Shown piece by piece: positions 34,708 to 46,427 of a stretch of DNA of 64,000 bases (the first letter of the stretch is position 1; each line of letters begins with the position of its first letter). The stretch covers positions 12,976,744 through 13,040,743 of the forward strand of contig NC_060248.1 of the NCBI RefSeq assembly GCF_921293095.1. Reading direction: 5' to 3'. Both the position numbers and the translations under genes were made by a program. Under the pieces are notes generated by a model that saw only the letters and a list, made by a program, of their open reading frames with translations, was not told the DNA's origin and did not search any database. This stretch comes from Ischnura elegans (lineage: Eukaryota; Arthropoda; Insecta; Odonata; Coenagrionidae).

Positions 34708-37029
34708 GAGTTTAACGATGTTGATATGTTGGAGAACGTACTTGGCAAATGTTGATAATTAAACTTCGATATAAAGTAATTGACGTTTAAATCACGGATG
34801 TACTTCAATTAGCAGTACTTTCCAATTTGCTGTGTGGAAATAAAGCAGCTCTATCGAATTCACTACCGTGCGCATATAACAATTGAACAACGTGGGCAAC
34901 TATAAAGTCAACAGAGCACTCCAGTTGAAATAATTAAGAATTATATTGGTTTTTAATCGGTTATAGGGCATTTTTAAATTAAATAAACAATAATTGTTTG
35001 CTAACATATGCATTTCGTGCTCGTTTTTATGTCAGCATATGCTTGTCATAATGGGTTTCCAACGTGATAGGCCGATGACGCTCGCAGCGTGATAAAGAGA
35101 GCGATCACGGTTTCATAATCGCTGCTATCACCTTCCGTCGTGGGAATCGCGTTGCCCCTGGCAACGACATCGCTCTCACCCTTCTCACAGTTACATAATC
35201 AGGGCGGGAGAGCCTAAGTGGCTTCTTCATATTGTCAGCGTACGAACCAGATGCATCAGCTACTTTCCTAACAATTTATTTTCTTCGTGACAGCAACTGA
35301 CAATGAGATAAAGTAATAGGCATATGGCATTAGTTGAATGAATAACCTTTTCTTGGGTTTCAGCGCGGGTAAAAAAATTTAAGGCAGCCGACGTAACGGG
35401 TTCCATTCGGGTTACCTATTCTCGAGGCTACTCACACACCGCCATGCCATACATGCGGTCTTGTCTCCTCCACAATGGACATAAAACTTAAATCACAAAA
35501 CTGCAGCAATGGTCTATAATCGACGCTGGCCATATTTACATTAAAACTTATAGTTACCTTTCGTAATTTAGCCACTCCGTTATAATCATTAGTATAACCG
35601 TCCCGTGTATGGACCATATAAGGCACCATACATGGCGCATAGATGGGATTATGCTAATTCTTGAGATTCCAATGTATTTTCCACACATAAAAGAAGTGTT
35701 GGCAATTTAAATAACACTGGTATATCCTATACTCGGAGATGCCGTGTAGAAATGAAATAAATTGAAGCTAAATACGTTGTATCGGAAACACCACCCATGG
35801 TAACCAAGTAAATAATAACAGAGGAAACGGAATTATACACATGATCAACACATGATATTCTCTTGAAGAAATAAAATGAAGGAGCTGTGCATAGTAAGTT
35901 TTTTTCACGAGACTTGAAAAATATGACCTCTTCGGTCAGGTAAAATGTGCATTTGAGAATGGCGGTGATAAATACTCCTTCATTGGATCCTGATGAGCTG
36001 AATGAGGAAGATAATGAAGAATTGTGCTTAAATTTGAGGGCATATCAAATAAAATTAACAAAGTACACTATCACGTCTACAATGAATGCATAATGTTTAA
36101 AAGCGGTAAGATTCCAGTTTCTCTATTAATTTTAATAAGTGAATTGCAAACACAATACGTCTCTTTGTTCTCATTTTTGCCATTCGACGAACGTTATAGA
36201 TAGAGAAATGATGTTTAAGAGGGAAAATCATGCTCGGCAAACACCAGGTGATAATCATCACGACAAAAGCGATGTAAGACCGAAGGGCTGATGATCATTT
36301 AACCTACCACCGCATGACCCGATAAAAGACAATGACAGCCCTTTCTGGTGAGTAAAAACGTGTTACTATTCGAAAAGAAGAGATTTTTTTTATAAACATG
36401 GAATGACCCTTATACAAAGGCCTTCGTATTACCATTATCACTATTTAATAAGGCGAATTAAAATGTCCATTGTATTTGTAAAACATAACGTCGATAGAAA
36501 TTGTTATTTGAGGGCCCATTTTAGGGGCTCAATGCCTTCTTTACGTTGTCAGTGCAATAACAAGATGCATTAGTAATATTCATAGCAAATTTTTCTTTCA
36601 TCGTAAGTGTCGATTATAGGAAATAACAGATATGTGGCATGAATTTAAGTCCGCTGAATCGAAAACACCACCCATATCAACCATTTAAATAATAACAGAG
36701 GTAACAGAATTTTGCGTGAATTTCATACTCAAATCGTCTCTTTATTCTCATTCTTGTCCTTCCACGAAACTTACAGACACGGAAATAAAGGCAAAGAGGA
36801 AAAAGCATCCTAAGCAAATACCAGGAGATAATCACGACAATAGCGAACATGGAGGAAAGAGAATACGGTTGATAACTATATGGCCATGCATGCTGTCATA
36901 TCTCCTCCTTAATGGGCAAATAATAAGTCATACAACAGCAGCAAAGGTCAAGAACAAAAGGTGGTTATATACAGACTAAAATTTAAATAAGGATCGTAGT
37001 ACAATCACCTCGTTATAATAATAATTGGT

Positions 37030-37770
37030 ATAACCGTCCCGTGCGAGGACCATCTAAGGCGGCAAATATGGGTCATACATGGGATTATGCTAATTCTTGA
37101 GAATTCATGCGTTTTCCATATATCTGGGATTTAATGGTAATTTATATATCCCTGGTATCTCTCATGTATGAGGATACCGTGTGGAAATTAAATTTGAAAA
37201 AAAAACAGAATTTTAAATAATTCCCCGGCTGAGAACTTACTAAAGTACAGACCATTTTCACTAATACTTTTAGTGAAAGGGACCGTGCTATTTGACGATG
37301 TCTTGAATAGGATGAAAGCAAAAGTTTTGACAAATAATCAAAGATATTTTCTGTTGAGAGGCTTGGCGTTGGAAATTTTCATATTCACGGAAAACGCACA
37401 ATTTCCATATGCCATTCTTATTTGTTGACTTGTGACAGTGTTGCAAGTATCTGGTCTTAATTTCAGTTACTTCGTATTATAAGTAATCACTTAGGAGTAC
37501 TAATTTCGAATTTTTAAAAAGTAGGAAATCAGTAAAATTGCAGTTAACACAATACCATTCAGTTAGCACATTCACTTCTCGTCATATGTCCTCGCTAAAG
37601 GCCGCGTGGCATATGTCGAATGCTGAGGTAAAATCTGGAATAATGGAGCTATAGAAATCGCTAATTGCCTTTTCACTTTCGATACATACAATTATAACTG
37701 GTATTACAACACAAGGGGTGTCATATTTTGTACCCTCAGTATTATACTATAAGAGTATCTGAACCTAAAC
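37030..37770. other. Unit C segment missing from units A and B
   Basis: About 700 bp are present here but absent between the matching points in A (12140-12230) and B (19545-19635). I see no gene in it. Its absence from both A and B is a shared derived deletion, or its presence is ancestral. Confidence 0.5.
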
Positions 37771-38009
37771 AGGCAAATTATGTTACTCAGGCATTCGAAG
37801 TTATCTGTAAGCCAAGGTGAACCGATGAAATAGTAAAGTAATCGTCGATTACGAACAAGTAACGGTTACAACGAAGGTGACTATTCCTCTTTCGCAGTAA
37901 AAAGTAAATTGCAAATTAAAATGACATTTCGTAAAATTTGTTACACGTAATCCGATTACCCTTACTTGATTACTTACCAACATTGACTTGCGATTGTAAC
38001 TTGGCGGTA

Positions 38010-40975
38010 CACAGTGGGCTGAAATCGAAAAAAGCTGGCCAAAAATGATTTTTTTCACTTTTTCATTTGGAAAAAAATAATATATTTTCAAATTATAGAA
38101 TGATCAGTGACCACATTACTGAAATAATTTTATTTATAACTATTTTTTTTAAAGCAGGAGACATCTGTCAATTTAATGAAAAACGATCGCAAAATTTTTT
38201 CCCCATTTTTTGAAAAAATTGACGGAAGTTTTTTTCTACTGTTGCGTTATGTTTAAAAATGCCTAAATTTAAATCATTACATAATAGAAATTGACATTTT
38301 TAGAATCCATTGTAGTGAAAGTTTTAATTCTAGCGATAATATTTATAAGTTTTATTTAAACAATTAAAATGTCATATTTTTCACGTATTCTTAGCATAAT
38401 GTAGAAAAAAACTTGATGTTTTTCACTTTGCTTCACGAAGTGTTTAGCACCACGTTATAAAATGAAGTGTCAACTTTAGTTATCAATTGAAAAATCCTGC
38501 CCCAATTTGCCACCCCGCCTCTCCCATCAAGTTACGTGCATGAATGTCCAACCGCCCGACGTGGTGGTTAGATGCTAACCTTAGCTGTAGTCGACGATAA
38601 TTCGCCAAAAGTGAGGCGAAATTAGAGTTGTCTACTCTTATATACTCTGTATACATTTAGCATGCCATATTAGTCTTATTGTTCCAATTTTTCCAAGGGC
38701 ACATTACGATTTCCTTCATAAGTCTTTGGACTCAACGATTGCGCCGGCAAGTCAGATTCTTGTCCCGGGAAGAGGGCGGCTGCAAAGAATTATGTATTAA
38801 TTCTTGGAAAGCCCAGTTCTTAACACTACACACTTGCATATTCTGCTATCCGTACTCTTCTAGACCTTTTATAACTCCCATCAGCTCAGACACTGGAAAG
38901 GGCACACGTGTGGCGGAGCGCCGCCCGCACAGTGGCGGCGGGCACTACCCTGCCGACCACGTTAATCCCTATTGTACCCGAAAACCCAACCACCGTGTTA
39001 TGATTCTTATCTGGCGTTAACGAAGTTCTGTACTCGTTTCATAACTGTCCCTTTATAGAAATGCCGCTTATTGCTTTATTTCCTCGATCTATGAAAGAGT
39101 TATTGCACTGTTCTGGATCGCTTCCCTTCGCACGGGGTTTTCCACAAATGCTTCTCTCCAATTGGTTGAAAACTATTCTCTTCCACAATTTTACCGAGAA
39201 AATTAGTCATTTTGTCTTCGTGAGTGCGAAAGAATGTGCGTGCCTGTGCTATGGAAGCGAAGAGCGAGGATTTTTTTCCCTATATCGTGACATTTCAGCG
39301 TTGAGGCCGAACTAAGTACCACTAGTGAAGGATATCTCGGAACGATAAAAAGGTACGTTTTCCAAGTAAAATATCTCTGTGATCGTGTGTATTGTTAAGG
39401 GAAATATGTTCTAATTTCGCATTCCTTACGCGGTGATTTAGATTGTTAATATTTCGGATGAGAGAAAATGGAGCGCATGAAAGTAACCTGCAAAGAAATA
39501 CATGACGTTATTGTTAATGAAAGTGGAAATTCGCTGTCTTCAAAACGTGAATTGCCCTTCAATATCTTTCAGATAAGTTAAAATTGGGGAAAGACGAGAA
39601 GACAAAGGAAATGTTGAAGAATGTCATGGATAAATACGTTTTCAATGGGTATATCCAGATATGGAAAGAATGCAAGAGAACCAGTGTCAGGTTTGTAGTA
39701 AAATTTCGATGTTGTTTAGAGAAGGATATACCGCTCCCAACAGATATGCATGAATCTCTTCTTGAGACTCCTTGTCAAAGCATGGTCAAGGCACGACTAA
39801 TGATGGGAACACAGCCCGACGTATTTTCTGAACCTAAGCTAACATCAGAAATTACCGGTATGTTTACCATCAAAAAATCATATTATATAGATTTTTATTT
39901 ATTAATTCCAAAATTTGTTATGAATATTTAAAAATTTTTGGAAGAAGGATTTGGTGAGGACTTTTTTTCCTTTTTAAATAGGCATTAGCGAGGAACTCAT
40001 CTCAAGGTTTGCCTTTATTTTAAAAGCTCTGACATCTGGACTTGAGATAGATTACGCCAATTTCAGCGAGTACTGCTCAGAAACTGCATCCCTTTTTGTG
40101 GATATGTATCCGTGATACTACATGCCTCCCACGGTGCACAAAGTGCAGTTTCATGCAGCATCACTTGCCAAGGTAGCAGTGCTTCCAATTGGCCAATTTT
40201 CTTAGGAGGGCTTTGGAATCTGTCCACAAAGATATCAAAAGATTCGGAGCGCACCACACACGAAAAATTTTGCGCTTAGAAGAAATGGGAGATCTTTTCC
40301 GAAGGCTCCTCCTTACTTCGGATTATCTAATATCCAATAGTTATGTATGTAGGTACATATGCTAAAAGAAATGTTTCAATCGATATACGAAACTTACTTG
40401 TATTAGAGGAGCCAACTTCTGATGAGGACAGTGACGGCTGGGAATCCGATGAAAACTGGTAGTGGGCTGGTAAATTTATCCCTAATGTTTTCTTATGTTT
40501 TATATATTTATGTTAATATATTATGGTTCATAAATAATTTTATGTGGAATTTTGGTTTATGGTATAAATTTTTTGCTAGGTGATTTCTTATGTGTGTCCT
40601 TTCAAAGTGTTAACGCAAAATTAGTTGACTAAATCATTAATAATGTTTAAAAAAATAATTTATGTATTTTGTATGAACATTGTTATTTAAATTATTAAAT
40701 TTCATGGTAAACTACTTACTTTTTTATTCCTAACTATTAATTTCAATTAAAAGTTCCCTCTTAACTGAGGCCGTCCAAATAGTCGATTCTTGCTTTTTTT
40801 TTCGTCTCCGTGAATTTGTTTAAAAAATTTCCCAGGATCAATTTTTCGGCAAAAAGTCTTTATATTCATGTTATATAACCCAAATATGAATAGTAGGAAA
40901 AATTTCGTCGAGCTAATTATAAAAATATGGAAGATATGATTTTTGGCCAGCTTTTTTCGATTTCAGCCCACTGTG
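38010..40975 (+). mobile_element. Transib DNA transposon with RSS-like ends
   Basis: The element is 2966 bp, with about 37-bp perfect inverted ends starting CACAGTGGGCTGAAATCG. It is flanked by an exact 5-bp duplication, CGGTA (38005-38009, 40976-40980). The CAC-starting 7-mer, 5-bp GC-rich duplication and C-terminal transposase motifs are the Transib signature. Units A (12680) and B (20085) show the empty site (TTGGCGGAAGAGGGATTT). The element carries recognisable transposase only in its right third (39573-40462); the left 1.5 kb shows none. Confidence 0.88.
39573..40462 (+). pseudogene. Transib transposase, C-terminal part (degenerate)
   Basis: Two exons join in phase across an intron at 39858-39981 (GTATGT...AAATAG), giving SEITGISEELISRF. 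Then come EIDYANFSEYCSETASLFV and YYMPPTVHKV, the region conserved between Transib transposases and RAG1. Further on are RRALESVHKDIKRF, TRKILRLEEMGDLFRRLLL and TSDYLIS, and an acidic tail (SDEDSDGWESDENW). A TGA replaces the usual Trp in the YPWYYMP-type motif near 40112, and the frame shifts after LPIGQFS. The aspartate-bearing catalytic core upstream was not found. The element is therefore non-autonomous or dead. Confidence 0.82.
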
Positions 40976-41077
40976 CGGTATAGGGATTTGATATAAAATT
41001 AAGCAATAGCCATTCCTATAATTTTATCTGATAATTTATTACTTTCCATAAATCTATAAATTCTATATTTCAATCAG

Positions 41078-41270
41078 GTACAACCAAGGCACTCCTATCT
41101 GGAATCACTACACCTGCTGTGGGAACTGCCATTACCTGAAGGACTCTATGATAACATACAACCACGCGAAGCATAGCAGAGAAACTTGAAACTACATATT
41201 TACACGTGCTTTTTTTCTGTACCAGCGTTTGTGTTTTAAGTCGATTTTATTAGAATAAAGAATCATAATA
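41078..41270 (+). other. Candidate 3'-terminal exon in unit C
   Basis: This is the counterpart of 12786 and 20189, with the same acceptor and AATAAA (41254). Six or so substitutions relative to B change residues in both possible frames (for example the first Cys of the Cys-rich frame becomes Tyr), which argues against strong constraint. Confidence 0.3.
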
Positions 41271-42436
41271 ATAATTATTTCAGTCCTTTCTTATGATCTC
41301 ACACATCTGGTTCATTTCATACGACCCCACACGTATGATTATCACCCACTCACCGAGTTGACCCTTGGCATGGTTTCTATTGGCGAGGACGGTGATTTAC
41401 CCGAACTATGGCAAAGGCGTGTGAATTACGCCCATTCAGGGTAGGGGTTGGTTCCTTTACCTCGCCTACGTACCTCACGCTTCGACGATTTTGTTTTTGG
41501 GACTGTCCGGAAGATTCACCTGATATACGAACCCGAAACACCTCGATCCATACATTCCATATGTTAGAGAAAAGTATTGGTAGCAAATTTGTTCAAAGTA
41601 TCTCCCAAGTATGTCTCATGCATGGAGCTACCGTGGGGGAATTGAATTTGGAAATTGGAATTTAATTATTCTTACGACGATGTTGTCAAAAGAACGGTAA
41701 GAAGTTTTATTACCTGCTAGAATATATGTACTTTTGACGAAATAATATGATGCTATAACATATGTCTTACCAAAAGAAATGTGAGAGAAATCATGGCACT
41801 CAATGTTTATGTGTACCGGTAAAATACCGATATGTAAATTGAAAACACTGTGAACTATTGCCCGTGGAAAATAACGAGATTCCAAAGTACCGTAATATTG
41901 TATCAACACTTCGAATATGATGATACACAATTGATATAAAGAGTAATATATTTCTCTTCGTTCTTATCGTGATCAGTAAATCTTTATTCATCGGAAATGT
42001 GCTTAATGTTAGGCAAATTAGTTTTCTCAACTCCGAAGGAAAACTTTTACATTCGTTTACTAAGAGAGGGGGATCAAGAAGTACATTCATTAAATATTCT
42101 ATCGCTGGAACTCAAAAAGCTAACTTTATAATATAAAACTTTGAACGCCAATTTTTTTCACAAAATAGAAATTTCAAATGAAACGTGATATCCTATTCCT
42201 GGTCGGGGCATACACGATGCAACGTATCAAAAATTTTATAAAAAAATATTTATTTCAAGATAAAAGACAAGCTTAAAGGATAATGCAACGCAGATATAAT
42301 GCTCCATTAGGATAGAAGCCCATGCAAATTCCACAACAATGACCCGAGCCCGTTACTAAGATACATTCTCAGAATCTTCACTCGATTAACTTGAAAGCGA
42401 ATTGACGAGAACAGTCCATTGCGATTGCAAGCGAAT

Positions 42437-42442
42437 TATAAA
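42437..42442 (+). promoter_or_regulatory. TATA box of the unit C orphan gene
   Basis: TATAAA stands in the place of TATATA of copies A and B, about 145 bp before the exon 1 donor at 42584. Confidence 0.5.
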
Positions 42443-42464
42443 GTAATTCAGTGCTAGCAAAATA

Positions 42465-43305
42465 CTTGTTGGAAACTTTCCATCATTGTGTGAGTGTGTG
42501 GAGTACTACACCGAACAATTGTAGAGGAAAGAATTCCATTTCTTCCCAACAACAAACGCATTTCTTCTAATACCTACGTGGAAGGTAAGTTGAGACCGTC
42601 GAAGATTTCAGACGGATAATTTTCCCCTGTCAACAAATTATATCTTGCTAATTTAAAGAATACTTAATTTTGAGAGCGTAATTGGCTTTAACTGGTTGCT
42701 TATCGTTCTATTCCATTTTCTTTTCATCCAGGGCGTAAGCAAGGAAGTCCATCATGGGATTTCGGAATGCGATGAAGTGGTTGCAGCCTTCGAATGCATT
42801 GGCATTGGCATCCAGTGCCCTCATGATGGCCGTGACGACGTTGATCAGCGACCGGAGAAGAGGGGACAGCAGCGTGCATGCAGGGAAGGTGCAAAACTTC
42901 ACCATTAAGAAGCAGGGAGGATACAATCTGGACGAGGCGATGTACAACGTCATACCAGCCGAAAAGGCAGCGAAAAGGAAGACTTCCAAGATGGAAGAGT
43001 TGTATGCACTCATCCAAAGATGGAAGAATTTGGGGCGACCTGTGATATTGCAAGATGAACTTCATGTAGTCTTGGAAAATGATGTGCCAATATCCAGCCA
43101 ACACTTCATGAATGATGGTCTCATGATATCTGAAAGCTGGGAACATATTTCCTCCGATTGAATGAAAATTTTGTTGTCAAAATTCTAATTTCAACGTTTC
43201 TGTAATTTCGCATTCTTCTTTTGAAATGTTTAAATTGAAATTTAAATGTTTCAATTATTTCGTTTGGTTTTGAAATGAAATAAATCTCTTTTTGAAAGCA
43301 TGCAG
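42465..43305 (+). CDS. Orphan 135-aa protein gene, unit C copy (coding 42754-43161)
   Basis: Exon 1 ends at 42584 (GGAAG/GTAAGT), exon 2 starts at 42732, and the ORF is 42754-43161. Compared with B there are about ten replacement and six silent changes in 135 codons, no stop and no indel. The replacements are mostly mild (I/V, D/E, R/K), but a few are not (H to N, M to R). This is consistent with relaxed constraint or a young paralog. Exon 1 and the 5' UTR have small indels, so the intact frame is informative. The product has no cysteines and no recognised domain. It is the most divergent of the three copies. Confidence 0.65.
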
Positions 43306-43699
43306 TTTAGCATGCATTCAAAATTTCTTGTCTGCTGCAATATTTGTCTCACTTATTTTATTTTTAAAATCTGTCACCCATGAATGACACCCAAGAGATT
43401 CCACTGACCTCTTAATGGGATACACGGCGAGAGAAATGCAGTGAGTTTAACGGTTTGAATATAACTACAAGGTGCCCGTTAAATCTCGGCTCGGTCTTCC
43501 ATGCAACTACAATGTAAATTCTCACGGAGAGAAATAGTCAAAGGGAAGGAACTTCCCCTGAATATACGGTATTTATCCGTCGGTGACTGAGGCTGTGGTC
43601 TACCACTCCATATCCATATTAACTTTCAATTTGATAGAGAGAGTGAGCTATGTAAATGGAAGAAGAAAATGTTGACGATATTCTGATAAAAACTCTATA

Positions 43700-44320
43700 A
43701 TCTAAAATTTGTGTGTTGAGGTTTATATCCCCTGACCTTCTACCCGCCAGTCATGCGCAAAGAAACTTTCACCAGTTGAATAATACATTAGTCGCAATGA
43801 TTGGCCGCTTACTTAAACCTTTTTATCTCAATAATTCTAATTTATTATATGGTTTCGGATATTCGTATGAGGTACTTGTGAGGTATGAAGGGGAAAGAAG
43901 TATCCCAACTGAGTTTGTGCCGACACCATCGCTTCGCAGGAGAATGGATTCCCTTTCTAATCCTTGGAATGAGACGGGGGAAATTCAAATACGGTCTTTT
44001 TTCAGCCACCAAGGTCGTGACGGTGAATTTTCCTGCCTCGCACCGAGGCTCGAACGTAATTAGTACTCCTCTCTAGAATTTTGGCGCATTCGATACCCTT
44101 AGGAATTGTGCCTTCCTTTTACTCGCTATCTACCTCTAACCTTTCTTTCCTTTCGTTCTTCGCACTACTCTGGCACTCGTAGTAAAATTCACTTTAAGCC
44201 CATCTCCACCTCCTCATTTTCTTCTCTCTGAAAATTCACGGTATAAATATTCGCCAGACGTAATCTGTCTGCAAGGAAGCAATGGCGAGGAACGATTTTG
44301 AGCACCAGGAATTACTCTAA
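43700..44320. other. Non-coding stretch after the tandem units
   Basis: A 116-codon open frame at 43713-44063 overlaps a second frame and has no recognisable motif. I see no gene or defined repeat. Confidence 0.35.
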
Positions 44321-44323
44321 ATA

Positions 44324-46011
44324 CACTGGTCAACAAAAACACTTTTTTTCTGTCCTAGTGATGTTGTTGGGTGATCCTAGAAGCGCTTTTCATCCTAATT
44401 CCAAATCTGGGCTCAGATGTTTTCTATCACGTCTAGTTTCTTTAGTACAACCGAATTAATTAAGGGTTCAAGGAGCAAATAAATCGTGAATTAAAATGTG
44501 AAAAAGTAGATACTTTCATAGGATTTTATCGTATATTTAGCATCTGGTAACTCCCTATTCATGTCCATCAGTAATCTGCTAACATTTTGCCTAAATTTCC
44601 TTGGTACTATTTTTCCAAATGTAAAATATCTTGGTGGAAACGGTCACTGTGTTCATCGCTAACAGCGCTGAGGTTTGGTGGCTGAAAAAGGCAAGGTGTG
44701 AGTCGAGAAAATAAATTTTTAAATTCATATTGCAGCCCTTTTTTTGGTACGATTTAATTATATTAGTCACCAGATCGTTATAATTACAGCCATGTTATTT
44801 CCTAAAAAATGTTCAGATACATTTCTGAATGCGTTCCAGGCGCATTTTTCCGTTGACCTCACTAGCTGTTGAAATTCCGAATCCTTCATCGCTTCCCAAA
44901 TCTGTTGCCCAATATAAATTGCTTCTTTGATCTTTGCCTCACTTAATTGAAGGACTTTTTTTCAATTAAGTAAAACCAGCACAGTTTTCGTCCATGGCTT
45001 TCACAAAATTTTAAAAAGTTCTTACTTAATATGCAGAGGATGAAAAAGAATACTTTTTGGATCGGCCAAAGACTGACATAGGACATTTTTGAATCCAGGA
45101 ACGAGTTCTTTACGTTCCGAACAATTTTTCATTCAAGTAATAATTTTTTCTGTCTCTGATATCCCACTCGCAGATGAAGCAACAACATTTCGTATAGCCA
45201 AACTGTTAGCTTAGTAAAATTGCAATTACTTTTAAGTGGCCGCAAATTTTCCATTTACATTTTTGGTAGTAAATTTTTTCTAAGGATCTGCCAAATCATG
45301 GGAATCGCAAATTCCTTATGACGTTTTCCCTTAGTCCAACCAGTAAGATACCCTACACTGGTGCCACACAACACATGGGGAGCCCTTCCTTTATCTTGGC
45401 CACTCTACAGTTAGTCAAAATAAAACTTATAACACTGTCTGAAAAAGGGAGTAATTTTCCGCCTTTGAGCCTTAAAAGTAATTTCACCGTATACATAGCA
45501 AAAGTCATCAGGATGGTTCACGCACTATCTAGGCATGATCAAAGCTAAGCCACTTCTCAGCGATTATATTGTAATAAGCTGTAATTTCCAACAAACATTT
45601 CAACAAAACTACCAAACTATCTTCGGAGAAAACAAACGTCTTCACGCACCAACATTTCGCGACAGCTGGTCACATGCTGGTGTGAAGTGGCAGCTTAGTC
45701 AGCATTGCTTTGAATAAAACTTATTACAATTTTTTTAAATATTACAATTTTAAACATATTTTGACTGCATAGGAAGGCATGACATCGTAGGACAACATGT
45801 TTTCGGAGGAAAATTTTATTTTCACTTGATCATACTATCACGGTCTATAAATGAATTTAATTACTACTTTCGTAAAAGCAAAAACACATTAAGCAGTCCT
45901 TAAGAAACTAGATGTGATAGAAAGAATCTAAGCACAGATTAGGAATCAGCGCGAAAAACACGTTTAGGACACTCAACACTGTCTTTAGAACAAAATCTAT
46001 GTTGACCAGTG
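44324..46011 (-). mobile_element. Degenerate 1.7-kb inverted-repeat element
   Basis: Inverted ends CACTGGTCAACA bound the element, with ATA on each side (44321-44323, 46012-46014). The minus strand keeps scattered protein-like pieces, for example LGNNMAV, CNMNLKIYFLDSHLAFF and a run resembling DEHSDRFHQDI. To my memory these recur in unclassified proteins of mobile origin in many arthropod genomes. The element is clearly old and broken many times. Its class is not established. Confidence 0.5.
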
Positions 46012-46427
46012 ATACCTAAACAATTATCACTTTAAAAAGTTTTAGTGCGTCAATTGATTGAAAATTTCCTCAATGATATGCACATGGTTGCTACAAATTA
46101 AATTGACGACACACGATTTTTCGAGGTAAATTTCATAAATAAATTAAATTTCGAGATAAATTAACATTTTATTTTTTCCTAGCCAGTGGCAAAAAAACTT
46201 TCATTTTCTGCAATTTGATACCTCACTTTCTTTTCGATTTATTTGATAAACAATTTTGTAAAATTAAAACAATGTGTGACACGTTGGTGTCAAATTACTT
46301 TAGACAATATTTAAGGGTCAAATAAATTATCTAAATTAATGTGCAGAAAAAAATTAAGGACGAAAAATATATTCCAATGAATTCACACTTCCCTTGGGAC
46401 ATTATCTCTCCTTTTATTAAATTTGCA

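Larger units (their letters stand above)
31314..35206. mobile_element. 3.9-kb composite DNA transposon insertion in unit C
   Basis: Unit B shows the uninterrupted site (GCCCCCTGGAGAGCC at 17696). In C the sequence between CCCCTG and GGAGAGCC begins CGCCCTGATTATGTAA and ends with its reverse complement, followed inward by partly matching subterminal DNA. No clear target duplication is visible (one extra G at most), so superfamily is uncertain. Nested inside are a second inverted-repeat pair (31869 and 34361), a long palindrome and THAP exons. Confidence 0.6.
30955..43700 (+). repeat. Tandem unit C (third copy, with two large insertions)
   Basis: The unit starts at the same place as B (31313 equals 17704) and ends near 43700, where similarity to 17190-17330 stops. 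It lacks the LINE at its end: the flank after the gene continues directly into sequence found in A only beyond the LINE. Insertions are 31314-35206 and 38010-40975. The stretch 41300-42290 is clearly diverged from A and B (roughly 70-75% by eye), whereas 42330-43530, holding the gene, is nearly identical to them. Confidence 0.8.

Noticed and set aside
43713-44063. 116-codon open frame after unit C
   Set aside because: No motif, overlapping alternative frame, no clear splice or promoter context.
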